64,000 nt of DNA from a virus. Shown here piece after piece: positions 26,325 through 34,844 of the stretch. Location of the stretch: positions 1 to 64,000 of IMG/VR virus record IMGVR_UViG_3300020472_000019; one strand, given 5' to 3'. A program made the position numbers and the translations under genes. The notes under the pieces are model-generated. The model worked only from the letters and a program-made list of their open reading frames with translations, was not told the DNA's origin and ran no database searches. Every line of letters begins with the position of its first letter. The first letter of the stretch is position 1.

Positions 26325-28030
26325 TAATTTTTAAGTATGTGAGGTGGAAGAATTTTCTTTCAACAGGAAATCAATTTACTGAAATTCAATTAGATAGAAA
26401 CAATACTACACTAGTTATTGGTGAAAACGGATCAGGAAAATCAACTATTCTTGATGCTTTATGTTTTGGTCTATTTGGAAAACCTTTTCGTAATATTTCC
26501 AAATCACAATTAGTTAACAGTATTAATAATGGTTCTTCTATTGTAGAAGTAGATTTTAAGATCGGTACAAAAACATTTAAGGTAATTCGTGGTATTAAAC
26601 CAAATATATTTGAAATTTACATTAATGGTAAAATGTATAATCAAGATGCAAATATGAGAGATTATCAAAAATATCTAGAACAACAAATTTTAAAATTGAA
26701 CTATAGAAGTTTTACACAAGTTGTTATTCTTGGTAGTTCTACATTCATTCCTTTTATGCAATTAAAGGCTCGTCAACGTAGGGAAGTTGTTGAGGATATT
26801 TTAGATATTCAAATTTTCTCATTGATGAATATGCTTCTTAAACAGAAATTAAAAACAATACAAGAACATCAAAGAGATGCAACTTATAACATAGATTTAA
26901 CAAGTGAAAAAATTAATTTACAAAATAAGTATATTGAAGATGTTAAAAAGAATAAGAAAAAATTAATTTCAGAGAAAAATTCTCTTTTAAATAGTAATGA
27001 AGAAGAAATTCATAAAAGACAAAAGAAAATAAAAGAACTTGAACAAGCTAATGTTGAATTGGGGTTTAACACTACACACTTAACTGATACTACAGAAAAG
27101 GTTCAAAAACTTAAAGGTATTGATGTTACTCTAAAAGAGAAACGATCCTCAACAAAGAAGTATATTAAATTCTTTGAAGAAAATGATGATTGTCCTACTT
27201 GTGAGCAACACATAGACGAAACATTCAAAGAAAATATGATTATTACCAAGAAAGGTGAACATGATAAATTTGATTCTGGTATACAGGAATTATCAGAAGA
27301 ATTGAAACGTCAAGAGGGTTTATTGGAAGCTATTAATAATTATATTGGTATGATACGAGAGAATGATGCTGAGATAGGGAAAATTGGTTATTCTATTAAA
27401 GAGTTAGAAAGATTTAATACTACTTTACAAGAAGAAATTAATAAATTACATATAGGTGAAGTTAATAAAGAAGATTTGGATAAAATTAAAGCTTTAAGGA
27501 AATCTTTAAAATCTTTTGAAAATCAACATCAAGGATTACGTGAAGAACAATCTTATGCTGAAGCAGCTCGTAATATGTTGATGGACACTGGTATTAAAAC
27601 TAAGATTATTAAACAGTATCTTCCTATTATGAACAAACTAATAAACACCTATCTTACTGCAATGGAGTTTTACGTAAACTTTACTTTGAATGAAAATTTT
27701 GAAGAAACTATTAAGTCTAGACATAGAGATGAATTTACTTATGCATCTTTCAGTGAAGGTGAGAAGATGCGTATTGACCTTGCACTACTCTTTACTTGGA
27801 GAGCAGTTGCAAAAATGAAGAACAGCACAAATACTAATCTGTTAATTTTAGATGAAATATTTGATAGTTCTTTAGACTCTACAGGTACAGATGAATTTCT
27901 AAAGATACTCAATACTTTAGATGGTGAGAATGTATTTGTAATTAGTCATAAACAAGATGTACTTGTAGACAAGTTTAGAAGTACAATAAGATTTGAGAAG
28001 GTGAAAAATTTTAGTCACGTGGCAGAGTAA
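26321..28030 (+). CDS. gp46: Recombination nuclease subunit gp46 (SbcC/Rad50-like)
   Basis: An ABC-type ATPase of 569 aa (T4: 560). Walker A is GENGSGKST (~37-45), the zinc hook CPTC lies near residue 291 between two coiled-coil arms, the signature is FSEGEKMRID, and Walker B is NLLILDEIFD with a VISHKQ D-loop/H-loop region. It is partner of gp47. It starts at TTG 26321, overlapping the previous gene, and its stop overlaps the next ATG. Confidence 0.95.
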   Translation: MIIFKYVRWKNFLSTGNQFTEIQLDRNNTTLVIGENGSGKSTILDALCFGLFGKPFRNISKSQLVNSINNGSSIVEVDFKIGTKTFKVIRGIKPNIFEIYINGKMYNQDANMRDYQKYLEQQILKLNYRSFTQVVILGSSTFIPFMQLKARQRREVVEDILDIQIFSLMNMLLKQKLKTIQEHQRDATYNIDLTSEKINLQNKYIEDVKKNKKKLISEKNSLLNSNEEEIHKRQKKIKELEQANVELGFNTTHLTDTTEKVQKLKGIDVTLKEKRSSTKKYIKFFEENDDCPTCEQHIDETFKENMIITKKGEHDKFDSGIQELSEELKRQEGLLEAINNYIGMIRENDAEIGKIGYSIKELERFNTTLQEEINKLHIGEVNKEDLDKIKALRKSLKSFENQHQGLREEQSYAEAARNMLMDTGIKTKIIKQYLPIMNKLINTYLTAMEFYVNFTLNENFEETIKSRHRDEFTYASFSEGEKMRIDLALLFTWRAVAKMKNSTNTNLLILDEIFDSSLDSTGTDEFLKILNTLDGENVFVISHKQDVLVDKFRSTIRFEKVKNFSHVAE

Positions 28031-28227
28031 TGATTTTATTTAGAATATTATTGATAACTATATTGAATGGTCAACCAGTTGATAAACAAGAAATTGCTAT
28101 CTATGAAATTGAATCTACAGTTGAACATTGTGAAAAACATATAAAACCAGCTTTTGATAGAGTTTATGTTTCTAAAGATTCTCATAAAATGGAACTAAGA
28201 ACAGTAACAGAATGTCTTAAATTATGA
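28030..28227 (+). CDS. Small hypothetical protein with hydrophobic N terminus (65 aa)
   Basis: It starts within the gp46 stop (TAATG) and ends with 4 bp overlap into the next gene, so it is expressed in the same operon. The N terminus ILFRILLITIL is hydrophobic but short; it could be a weak signal or membrane anchor. Two cysteines (about positions 34 and 62) are present. I do not recognise the family. Confidence 0.55.
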   Translation: MILFRILLITILNGQPVDKQEIAIYEIESTVEHCEKHIKPAFDRVYVSKDSHKMELRTVTECLKL

Positions 28228-28766
28228 TAGAGAATGAAATAAAACTGTTTATAAATGAAAATGTAAAACCTTATACAAGGTGGAAAGGAACTTGTATGGA
28301 AGGTTATCATAATTTAAGTAATAAAAAGAAAGGTGATTTAGGAGAAAAAATTGTATCTGATTTAATGGTTAGAAATAATATTTTGGTTTTGCCTTCAAAT
28401 AAAGGTTATAATGGTACAGATGATAGATATATTGGTGGTTATGATACAGAAATAAAATTTAGTTTGTCTCAAAAAAATGATGATGAATTTATGATTAATC
28501 ACGTTAAAAAAGATATTAAATGGGAGAGGTTTATTTTTTATGGTTGGAATTTAATTAAACCTCATAAAGTATATTGGTGTACAAGAAAAGATATGGAATT
28601 ATGTTGGAAAGGTACAAATTGGTGGGGAAACCAAAGTAGTGATGCTGAAAAAATGCTTACAGGAAAAAATCTTATAAAATGGTTAAATTCTCCATTTGTT
28701 AGAGAGATGAGTGAATGGGATTCAGAGTGTAAGGTATATAATGGTTTGGAGGATTTTTATGGGTAA
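28224..28766 (+). CDS. Putative PD-(D/E)XK-type nuclease (180 aa)
   Basis: The arrangement KKGDLGEKIVSDLM, then NGTDDRYIGGYDTEIKFSL, fits a restriction-type nuclease core: an N-terminal helix with Glu, then D-x(n)-E-I-K. Several conserved-looking Trp residues follow. It lies directly before, and overlaps by 8 bp, a DNA methyltransferase. That pairing hints at a restriction-modification-like unit, or a nuclease against host DNA. The family is not certain. Confidence 0.5.
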   Translation: MIENEIKLFINENVKPYTRWKGTCMEGYHNLSNKKKGDLGEKIVSDLMVRNNILVLPSNKGYNGTDDRYIGGYDTEIKFSLSQKNDDEFMINHVKKDIKWERFIFYGWNLIKPHKVYWCTRKDMELCWKGTNWWGNQSSDAEKMLTGKNLIKWLNSPFVREMSEWDSECKVYNGLEDFYG

Positions 28767-29277
28767 GAGATCTAACTTTAAAAGAATACCTAGAGACTTT
28801 TATCCTACACCGATAGAGGCTGTATATCCTCTTTTAGAACATCTAGAGGAAGATTTTCTATTTGCAGAACCATGTGCTGGTGATGGTGCTTTAATTGATC
28901 ATCTGGAACGTAAAGGTGTATGTATGTGGGCAAGTGATATTGAACCACAAGCTGAAGGAATATTTGCATATAACTATGATCAAATTACAGAAGAAGAGCT
29001 TATAGAAGCAGAATATATAATTACAAATCCGCCATGGGATAGAAAGATATTACATCCTATGATTGATTTTTTTACATTAAAGAGAAAAACTTGGTTATTG
29101 TTTGATGCCGATTGGATGCATACGAAACAGAGTAAAAGCTACATAAGTATGTGTAGTAAGATTGTAAGTGTAGGCCGTATTAAATGGTTTGGTAATATGA
29201 CAGGTAAAGATAATTGTGCTTGGTATCTATTTGATAAGAAAAATGAAAAACCTACAGAATTTTATGGAAGAATATAA
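28759..29277 (+). CDS. Adenine-specific DNA methyltransferase-like protein (172 aa)
   Basis: The SAM motif is EPCAGDGAL (~38-46) and the catalytic motif is NPPW (~90-93). These are motifs I and IV of gamma-type N6-adenine methyltransferases; the RDFYPTP opening is also typical. It is short for the class, with no clear target-recognition domain. ATG 28759 was chosen because GGAGG lies 7 bp upstream; a longer frame from 28711 overlaps the previous gene too deeply. It overlaps the peptide deformylase ATG. Confidence 0.8.
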   Translation: MGKRSNFKRIPRDFYPTPIEAVYPLLEHLEEDFLFAEPCAGDGALIDHLERKGVCMWASDIEPQAEGIFAYNYDQITEEELIEAEYIITNPPWDRKILHPMIDFFTLKRKTWLLFDADWMHTKQSKSYISMCSKIVSVGRIKWFGNMTGKDNCAWYLFDKKNEKPTEFYGRI

Positions 29278-29798
29278 TGGCAATTTATAAATTAACAGAT
29301 CCTAAAAACACAACTTTAACAATTCCTTTATCTGGAGTTAGTAAAGATCTAGATCGTCAAAAAATAAAAGATGATTTAATAGAAACTATGAAACATTATA
29401 GTGGTATAGGTCTATCTGCCAATCAATGTGGTATTTTAGAACGTGTTTTTGTAATGTATGGTGATTTCCAGAAAAGAGAAGCTATTGCTTGTTTTAATCC
29501 AAAAATTGTATACTCAAGTGTAGATACAGTTATTATGGATGAGGGCTGTTTGACATATCCTGGCCTGTGGTTAAAGGTTAAAAGACCAGCTACCATAGAA
29601 GTTGAATATGAAGATGAAAATGGTAAAGAATGGAAACATAAACTTGATGGTTTAGATGCCAGAGTATATCTTCACGAAATGGATCATATGGATGGTACGG
29701 ATTTCACAAAAAGAGTATCAAAACTTAGATTAGATATGGCCAAAAAACGTAGAGCAAAACAACAAAAAAAATTGCTTGACATTTCCAAAAATACGTGA
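29277..29798 (+). CDS. pdf: Peptide deformylase
   Basis: A 173 aa enzyme with all three motifs: GIGLSANQ (residues 43-50), EGCLTYP (89-95) and HEMDH (133-137), with Cys91, His133 and His137 as metal ligands. It removes the N-formyl group from nascent proteins. Phage versions are common in marine T4-like phages and are thought to speed turnover of host or phage membrane proteins during infection. The Lys/Arg-rich tail contains a promoter-like TTGACA. Confidence 0.95.
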   Translation: MAIYKLTDPKNTTLTIPLSGVSKDLDRQKIKDDLIETMKHYSGIGLSANQCGILERVFVMYGDFQKREAIACFNPKIVYSSVDTVIMDEGCLTYPGLWLKVKRPATIEVEYEDENGKEWKHKLDGLDARVYLHEMDHMDGTDFTKRVSKLRLDMAKKRRAKQQKKLLDISKNT

Positions 29799-29804
29799 TA
29801 GTAA
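29776..29804 (+). promoter_or_regulatory. Weak early-type promoter candidate
   Basis: TTGACA (29776-29781), 17 bp, TAGTAA (29799-29804), overlapping the end of the deformylase gene. Only ~20 bp later a terminator hairpin begins, so any transcript would be very short. It may be a coincidence or a small-RNA promoter. Confidence 0.3.
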
Positions 29805-29830
29805 AAATCGTTTAAAATCAATGACTTAGA

Positions 29831-29857
29831 AAAAAGTGACCGAATCTGTCACTTTTT
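29831..29857 (+). terminator. Terminator after the gp55-pdf unit
   Basis: AAAAAGTGAC (29831-29840) pairs with GTCACTTTTT (29848-29857) across a 7 nt loop. A T run forms the 3' arm. It is followed at once by the TTGACA of the next promoter. Confidence 0.75.
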
Positions 29858-29859
29858 GC

Positions 29860-29888
29860 TTGACAATCTCTCTTGAATATGAGATCAT
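29860..29888 (+). promoter_or_regulatory. Early promoter with GATCAT at -10 (small gene before cobT)
   Basis: TTGACA (29860-29865), 17 bp, GATCAT (29883-29888), then a purine-rich GAGAGAGGA RBS before ATG 29916. The flanking GCTTGACAAT and GATCATA sequences recur at 30082 and 32546. Confidence 0.65.
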
Positions 29889-29915
29889 ATAGATAATTGA
29901 GAGAGAGGATTCGTT

Positions 29916-30071
29916 ATGATTTTTGAGATTAAAAATAAATCTGGTGAAACGGTTGCTGTGGAATCAGATTTTGGTAATGCTGCTGAGCATGAAATGGTTC
30001 TATCTGAAATGCATCCAGACGAGAAATTTACCATTGTTAAAGTAATGGTGTCGGAACATCCGATTCCTTGA
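29916..30071 (+). CDS. Small hypothetical protein (51 aa) before cobT
   Basis: ATG 29916 follows GAGAGAGGA and ends at TGA 30069-30071. The product starts MIFEIKNKSGETVAVESD and ends VMVSEHPIP; it is mixed alpha/beta, acidic and cytosolic. I do not recognise it. It has its own early promoter and is followed by the cobT promoter. Confidence 0.6.
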   Translation: MIFEIKNKSGETVAVESDFGNAAEHEMVLSEMHPDEKFTIVKVMVSEHPIP

Positions 30072-30083
30072 TAAAAATAAAGC

Positions 30084-30112
30084 TTGACAATTCTTCCCCA
30101 ATGTGCGATCTT
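30084..30112 (+). promoter_or_regulatory. Early promoter with GATCTT at -10 (cobT)
   Basis: TTGACA (30084-30089), 17 bp, GATCTT (30107-30112), followed by AAGATCATA. ATG 30146 lies ~33 bp downstream. Same layout as the promoters at 29860 and 32548. Confidence 0.65.
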
Positions 30113-30145
30113 AAGATCATAGAGTGATTGATTCGGTGAAAAAAT

Positions 30146-32539
30146 ATGAAAACAAATAATGTTATAGAACGAAATTTGATTGCAAAACTTCTTGCTGAAG
30201 AAGATATTTTTGTGGTTCGTAAACAAATGCCTACTGCTTACTTTGATGTAAAAGCTCGTGAGTTGGGTCTTCCTATTTGGAAAGATAACACGATGGATGA
30301 CATTGAAGAAGAGTTGTTGATTTGTCACGAAATTGGTCACGCTCTTTGGACTCCGTTAGATATGCTTGAAAAGTCATCTTTACGGAAACTTGAACATTCT
30401 GTAGTTAATGTTCTTGAAGATGCTCGTATTGAAAAGAAAGTTATGAACAAGTATCTTGGTTCTGTTCGTATTTTTAAGGATGGTTATAATTCTCTTAGTG
30501 AAAAAGATTTTTTCTCCATTAAAGGTAAAAAGTTAAATGCAAAAACTTTTAACTTAATTGACCGAATCAACTTATTTTTTAAGTTAGGTGATACTTCAAT
30601 TGAGTTTCTTGAAAATGAAAAAATTTGGGTTAAGAAAGCTGGAGAAACAAAGACTCCAGAAGATGTTCTTGATCTTGCTGAAGAATTAATGAAATTTATG
30701 ACAGAGAATCCAGAGTCAATGGGTGATTCTAGTGAAGGTGATTCAGATGAGTCTGGAGATTTTTCTGATGCTTCACCTATGATGGGAAGTGGTAGTTCTT
30801 CTTCTGGTGAAGAAGGTGAAGAATCAGAAGATGTTGGTAAAGCACTTGCTGATGCCATTGCTGAGGGTGATGGTGAGAAAATTAACGAATTAACAGAAAC
30901 CTTAAAAGAATTAATGGAGAATGCTGAAAATGATGATAAGTCTGCTACTGATACTAACAGTAATGATGATGGTGACAACTTGGACTCTGATGGTACTTCT
31001 GGAAAAGAAGATGACGCTGAAGAAAGTTCCGATAAAGAAAACTTAGAAATTCCAGAAACAGATAATGATGTAATCACTGGTGGTGATAATAAATCTTCTG
31101 GTGCTGGTGAAATTCCGAAAGCAAAAACTGATTCTGCTTTTGGAGAAGCTTTGGAAAAAATTAGGGATAAAGATGCTTCAGATGTTGGATATGCTCGTAT
31201 TCCAGATACTATTATAAAAGAAGCTACAGTTCCTTATAAAACTGTTGTTCAAGAAATGGGTGAAATTTACGAACCTAAATCTTCTGAACTTTATTTCACT
31301 GCTACAAAAACTGAATTAGAAGAAATGAAAAAAACTTCTAAAAAAACAGTTGCCTATATGGTAAAAGAATTTGAAATGAAAAAGTCTGCTGATCAGTATG
31401 CTCGTGCGGCTGTTTCAAAAACTGGTTCTTTGGATATGGGTAAACTTCATACTTACAAGTACAATGAAGATTTATTCAAGAAAGTTACCACATTGCCTGG
31501 TGCTACTAATCACGGTTTGTTTATGATTGTAGATTGGTCTGGTTCAATGGCTAGTAACTTAAAATCTACTATTTCACAGTTGTTTAATCTTGTATGGTTT
31601 TGTCGTAGGACAAAAATTCCTTTTGAAGTTTATGCTTTTTCTGATCAGTATGTCGGTGGTTATAATGAAAGAGATGAGTTTAAAGGATTTTCCAAAAATT
31701 ATGGTGAAATGATTTTGACGCCAACTAAGATGTTAAATCTTTTTTCTTCTAAAATGTCTATTGATGAAGAAATGAAAGTTATGCATTATTTAATTATGTT
31801 TTCTAGTCAGTGGGGTTATCGTGATTGGAAAACTGAAGGATATCCTATCTATCATCGTGGAAAATATAATCTTGGTGGAACACCACTAAACGAGGCAATT
31901 ATTGCTTCAATGAAATTAATTCCAGAATTTGTTAAAGAAACTGGTGTTCAGAAAATTAATACAGTTTTCCTTACTGATGGTGCTGGACATTGTAATTATG
32001 AAAAATATGATCATGGTGTTGATACGTATGAGAGAAGCTCTACATATGGAGAACAGATTGACAAACATTCTACTTTTGCTGGTTATGGTCATAGTAGTTA
32101 TGTGATTACCGATCCTAAAACTAATAAAACAATTAGTAAAGAAAATCGTCATGACCAAACATCTGTATTTTTGGATTTATTAAGGCATCGTGTGCCAGAA
32201 ATGAACATTGTAGGTTTCTTCATTGCTGGTAGTGGTAAGTCTGGAAAGGTTTCTGGAGATACTTTGAGGTATCTTGGTGATGGTTATAAAACTTCTAGTG
32301 ATATTAAGAATATGTTAAAAACACTCAAGAAAGATAATGTTCTTGCTGTTAAAGAAAAAGGTTTTGATGAATATTACATCTTGCCAGGTGCTGGACAGTT
32401 AGAAGTTGAAAACTTTGAATTGGGAGAAGATTTAGTTGGTGCTTCAAAAGCAAAATTGAAAAGTGCTTTTTCAAAAAGTGCTAATGGAAGGATTTCAAGT
32501 CGCCCATTGTTAAATAAATTTATTTCAATGGTTGCTTAA
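30146..32539 (+). CDS. cobT: CobT-like protein: HExxH-type N terminus plus VWA domain (797 aa)
   Basis: The N-terminal part has CHEIGHALWTP (His ~61), a zinc-metallopeptidase-like HExxH. Residues ~190-330 are a long Ser/Asp/Glu-rich acidic linker. The C-terminal von Willebrand A domain has the MIDAS motif DWSGS (~463) and FLTDGAG. This layout matches phage proteins annotated as CobT-like cobaltochelatase subunits. MoxR/CobS-type ATPases usually act with such VWA partners, and a CobS-like gene follows. In the phage, the pair may remodel a protein complex rather than make cobalamin; the substrate is unknown. Confidence 0.8.
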   Translation: MKTNNVIERNLIAKLLAEEDIFVVRKQMPTAYFDVKARELGLPIWKDNTMDDIEEELLICHEIGHALWTPLDMLEKSSLRKLEHSVVNVLEDARIEKKVMNKYLGSVRIFKDGYNSLSEKDFFSIKGKKLNAKTFNLIDRINLFFKLGDTSIEFLENEKIWVKKAGETKTPEDVLDLAEELMKFMTENPESMGDSSEGDSDESGDFSDASPMMGSGSSSSGEEGEESEDVGKALADAIAEGDGEKINELTETLKELMENAENDDKSATDTNSNDDGDNLDSDGTSGKEDDAEESSDKENLEIPETDNDVITGGDNKSSGAGEIPKAKTDSAFGEALEKIRDKDASDVGYARIPDTIIKEATVPYKTVVQEMGEIYEPKSSELYFTATKTELEEMKKTSKKTVAYMVKEFEMKKSADQYARAAVSKTGSLDMGKLHTYKYNEDLFKKVTTLPGATNHGLFMIVDWSGSMASNLKSTISQLFNLVWFCRRTKIPFEVYAFSDQYVGGYNERDEFKGFSKNYGEMILTPTKMLNLFSSKMSIDEEMKVMHYLIMFSSQWGYRDWKTEGYPIYHRGKYNLGGTPLNEAIIASMKLIPEFVKETGVQKINTVFLTDGAGHCNYEKYDHGVDTYERSSTYGEQIDKHSTFAGYGHSSYVITDPKTNKTISKENRHDQTSVFLDLLRHRVPEMNIVGFFIAGSGKSGKVSGDTLRYLGDGYKTSSDIKNMLKTLKKDNVLAVKEKGFDEYYILPGAGQLEVENFELGEDLVGASKAKLKSAFSKSANGRISSRPLLNKFISMVA

Positions 32540-32547
32540 AATAATGC

Positions 32548-32576
32548 TTGACAATCCTTATTGGATATGCGATCAT
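32548..32576 (+). promoter_or_regulatory. Early promoter with GATCAT at -10 (cobS)
   Basis: TTGACA (32548-32553), 17 bp, GATCAT (32571-32576), with a second GATCATA at 32579-32585 and a GAGAGAAAGG RBS. It is closely related to the 29860 and 30084 promoters. Confidence 0.65.
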
Positions 32577-32605
32577 ACGATCATAATGAGAGAGAAAGGT
32601 AAATT

Positions 32606-33757
32606 ATGTATTTAAGTCCACGAAAAAAACTGTTTGTTGAAACTGCATCTAAGATGTTTGGTGTCAATGCAACAATTTCAAAACAAAATGTACGAGAAGC
32701 GGCAGCTGAAGCTGGTGTTCCGTTTCCTAGTTGGTTCATAAAAGGGTTCAAAGCCCATTATGGTCATTTTACATTACCATTATTTGAGGGTGCTGTTGCT
32801 CCTGCTTCTGCTGTTTCAGCTCCTACTGAGTCACTAAATACTACTGTGAACTTAGTTGCCTCAACAGAGATTGAAAATTTAGTTCCTACTAAATTTGAGG
32901 GTTTTGTAGAGTGGGGTCATTTTTCTACTCTAACTAAAATCATTAAATCTGGATTGTTCTATCCAGTGTTTATTACTGGCTTGTCTGGTAATGGTAAAAC
33001 TTTAATGGTTGAACAGATTCACGCTAAATTCAAAAAAGAATTGATTCGTGTGAACATCACTATTGAAACTGATGAAGATGATCTTCTAGGTGGTTTCCGA
33101 CTCGTTAATGGTGAAACCAAATTCGTTCCTGGCCCTGTGATTGAGGCAATGGAACGTGGATGCACTCTGCTCCTTGATGAGTGTGACCTTGGTTCTAACA
33201 AGTTGCTTGCATTGCAGCCTGTCCTTGAGGGTAAAGGTGTTTACCTCAAGAAAGTGAACAAGTGGGTTACTCCTAAAGAGGGTTTCAACGTCATTGCTAC
33301 TGCAAACACTAAAGGTAAAGGATCAGAAGATGGTCGGTTCATTGGAACTAACATTTTAAATGAGGCTTTCCTTGAGAGGTTTGCGATTACGATTGAACAG
33401 CCTTATCCTTCAGCTGCGATTGAAAAGAAAATCGTTGTTGGTGCTATGAAAAAGTACGGTAAAGAAGATGAAGCTTTTGCTACCAATCTTGTTACTTGGT
33501 CAGAAGTTATCCGTAAAACCTTTTTTGATGGTGGTGTTGATGAAGTTATCTCAACACGTAGGTTGGATCACATTGTAAAGGCATTTGCCATCTTTGGTGA
33601 TAAAATGAAATCTATTGAATTGTGTGTTGCACGTTTTGATGAAGATACCAAAGCTTCCTTCATTGACCTTTATACCAAGATTGATGCTGGAATTGATGTT
33701 TCTAAAACTTCTGAGGATGATGACCTTGATGATGTTGAAGATGAAGATGCTTTCTAA
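32606..33757 (+). CDS. cobS: CobS-like MoxR-type AAA+ ATPase (383 aa)
   Basis: The AAA+ core has Walker A GLSGNGKT (125-132), Walker B TLLLDECD (187-194) and sensor ATANTKG. The N-terminal ~60 residues (helix-turn-helix-like, VREAAAEAGVPFPSWF) are typical of phage CobS proteins. The C-terminal tail is acidic (EDDDLDDVEDEDAF). It is expected to work with the upstream VWA protein. CobS is common in T4-like marine phages; whether it inserts cobalt is unproven. A strong terminator follows. Confidence 0.88.
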   Translation: MYLSPRKKLFVETASKMFGVNATISKQNVREAAAEAGVPFPSWFIKGFKAHYGHFTLPLFEGAVAPASAVSAPTESLNTTVNLVASTEIENLVPTKFEGFVEWGHFSTLTKIIKSGLFYPVFITGLSGNGKTLMVEQIHAKFKKELIRVNITIETDEDDLLGGFRLVNGETKFVPGPVIEAMERGCTLLLDECDLGSNKLLALQPVLEGKGVYLKKVNKWVTPKEGFNVIATANTKGKGSEDGRFIGTNILNEAFLERFAITIEQPYPSAAIEKKIVVGAMKKYGKEDEAFATNLVTWSEVIRKTFFDGGVDEVISTRRLDHIVKAFAIFGDKMKSIELCVARFDEDTKASFIDLYTKIDAGIDVSKTSEDDDLDDVEDEDAF

Positions 33758-33787
33758 TAACTGACTCTCTCTCAAGTCAGCACTAAG

Positions 33788-33831
33788 GACTCTATTAACG
33801 AACTATCCAGTTGTTAATAGAGTCTTTTTTT
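33788..33831 (+). terminator. Strong terminator after cobS
   Basis: GACTCTATTAAC (33788-33799) pairs perfectly with GTTAATAGAGTC (33813-33824), followed by seven T. A 12 bp stem. Confidence 0.9.
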
Positions 33832-33885
33832 AATTTTCATTAAAGTTGTTCACGTTTTGTTCTACTATCACTTTTTGGGAAAAAA

Positions 33886-33893
33886 TATAAATA
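33886..33893 (+). promoter_or_regulatory. T4-type late promoter before the IPNS-like oxygenase
   Basis: Exact TATAAATA, 20 bp before ATG 33914, with TGGAGAA as RBS. It makes this metabolic-type enzyme a late gene. Confidence 0.75.
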
Positions 33894-33913
33894 AAAAGAA
33901 AAATGGAGAAAAT

Positions 33914-34825
33914 ATGATACCTGTAATTGACTTGAATGATAAAAATGTAGTGGAGAAATTTAAAGAAACTTATACTACTATAGGATTTGCTGTTTTAACA
34001 AATCATTTTACTAAAGATGAACAACAATTATATAATAGTTGGTTTAAGATTATAAAAGAGTTTTTTGACTTGGATTTGGAAATAAAAAACCAATATGAGT
34101 TTGATATTAATGTTATGTGTGGGTATGGTTCTTTAGCTTCACCGATCAATGGTTTGGATTTAAGTGAAACTTTTAATTTTGGAAGAGGAAGAATACCACT
34201 CCATTTCTGGCCAAAAGAAATCTTAAATTTTAAAGAAACAGCTTTAGAGGCTACAAGTATAGCTGATAGTTTAAACTTAAAAGTATTAAGTATTTTTGAT
34301 GAGGTAATAGGCAGACCAGATAAACCTCTGACAAATGCTCATAAAGAAAATTATACAACAACAAGACTTATACATTATCCAATTTATGATGGAGAACTTA
34401 GAGATGGCCAAGAAAGAATGGGTGAACATAATGATTATGGTACTTTAACTTTTTTATGGCAATTAGAAGATGTGCCTGGTTTAGAAGTTAAAGATTTAGA
34501 TGGCAATTGGCATCCTGTACCTTATATTGAAAATGGTGTTGTTTGTAATATAGCAGATTTACTTCAAAGATGGACTAATGATTTTTTAAAGAGTACAAGA
34601 CATAGAGTATTAAAATCTCATTTACATATACCACGATATAGTCTAACACATTTTATAGATCCTGCTCCTAATACAAGAATAGAAAATTTAATGAAAACTC
34701 CACCAATATATCCAGTTATAGAAGCATTAGATGTTACTGATTTATTTGCTGATAGATTATCAAAAGATGCTTCGGTTTTTGATTATAGGGGCAGAATAAA
34801 AGATGAAAATGGCTACTGGCTGTAA
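33914..34825 (+). CDS. Isopenicillin N synthase-like 2OG-Fe(II) oxygenase (303 aa)
   Basis: The N-terminal domain (MIPVIDLND, YTTIGFAVLTNH) is the DIOX_N type. The catalytic core has H-x-D in GEHNDYGTLTFL (~residues 174-185), the distal His in STRHRVL (~234) and the R-x-S 2OG site in RYSLTHF. It is full length for the family. The substrate is unknown: members oxidise small molecules, peptides or nucleic-acid bases. ATG 33914 was chosen by its RBS; an upstream in-frame ATG would lie before the late promoter. It lies between cobS and hsp20, near the radical-SAM operon. Confidence 0.88.
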   Translation: MIPVIDLNDKNVVEKFKETYTTIGFAVLTNHFTKDEQQLYNSWFKIIKEFFDLDLEIKNQYEFDINVMCGYGSLASPINGLDLSETFNFGRGRIPLHFWPKEILNFKETALEATSIADSLNLKVLSIFDEVIGRPDKPLTNAHKENYTTTRLIHYPIYDGELRDGQERMGEHNDYGTLTFLWQLEDVPGLEVKDLDGNWHPVPYIENGVVCNIADLLQRWTNDFLKSTRHRVLKSHLHIPRYSLTHFIDPAPNTRIENLMKTPPIYPVIEALDVTDLFADRLSKDASVFDYRGRIKDENGYWL

Positions 34826-34844
34826 TAAAAAAATTTAAAGGTAC

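Noticed and set aside
30484-31077. Long minus-strand open frame (Ser-rich, 197 codons) inside cobT
   Set aside because: It is the reverse image of the Asp/Glu/Ser-rich linker of cobT; the composition is an artefact, and it has no RBS or promoter.
30146-33757. Genuine cobalamin biosynthesis by the CobT/CobS pair
   Set aside because: No CobN or other pathway genes are in the window, and the VWA/MoxR layout supports other roles; kept only as a naming convention.
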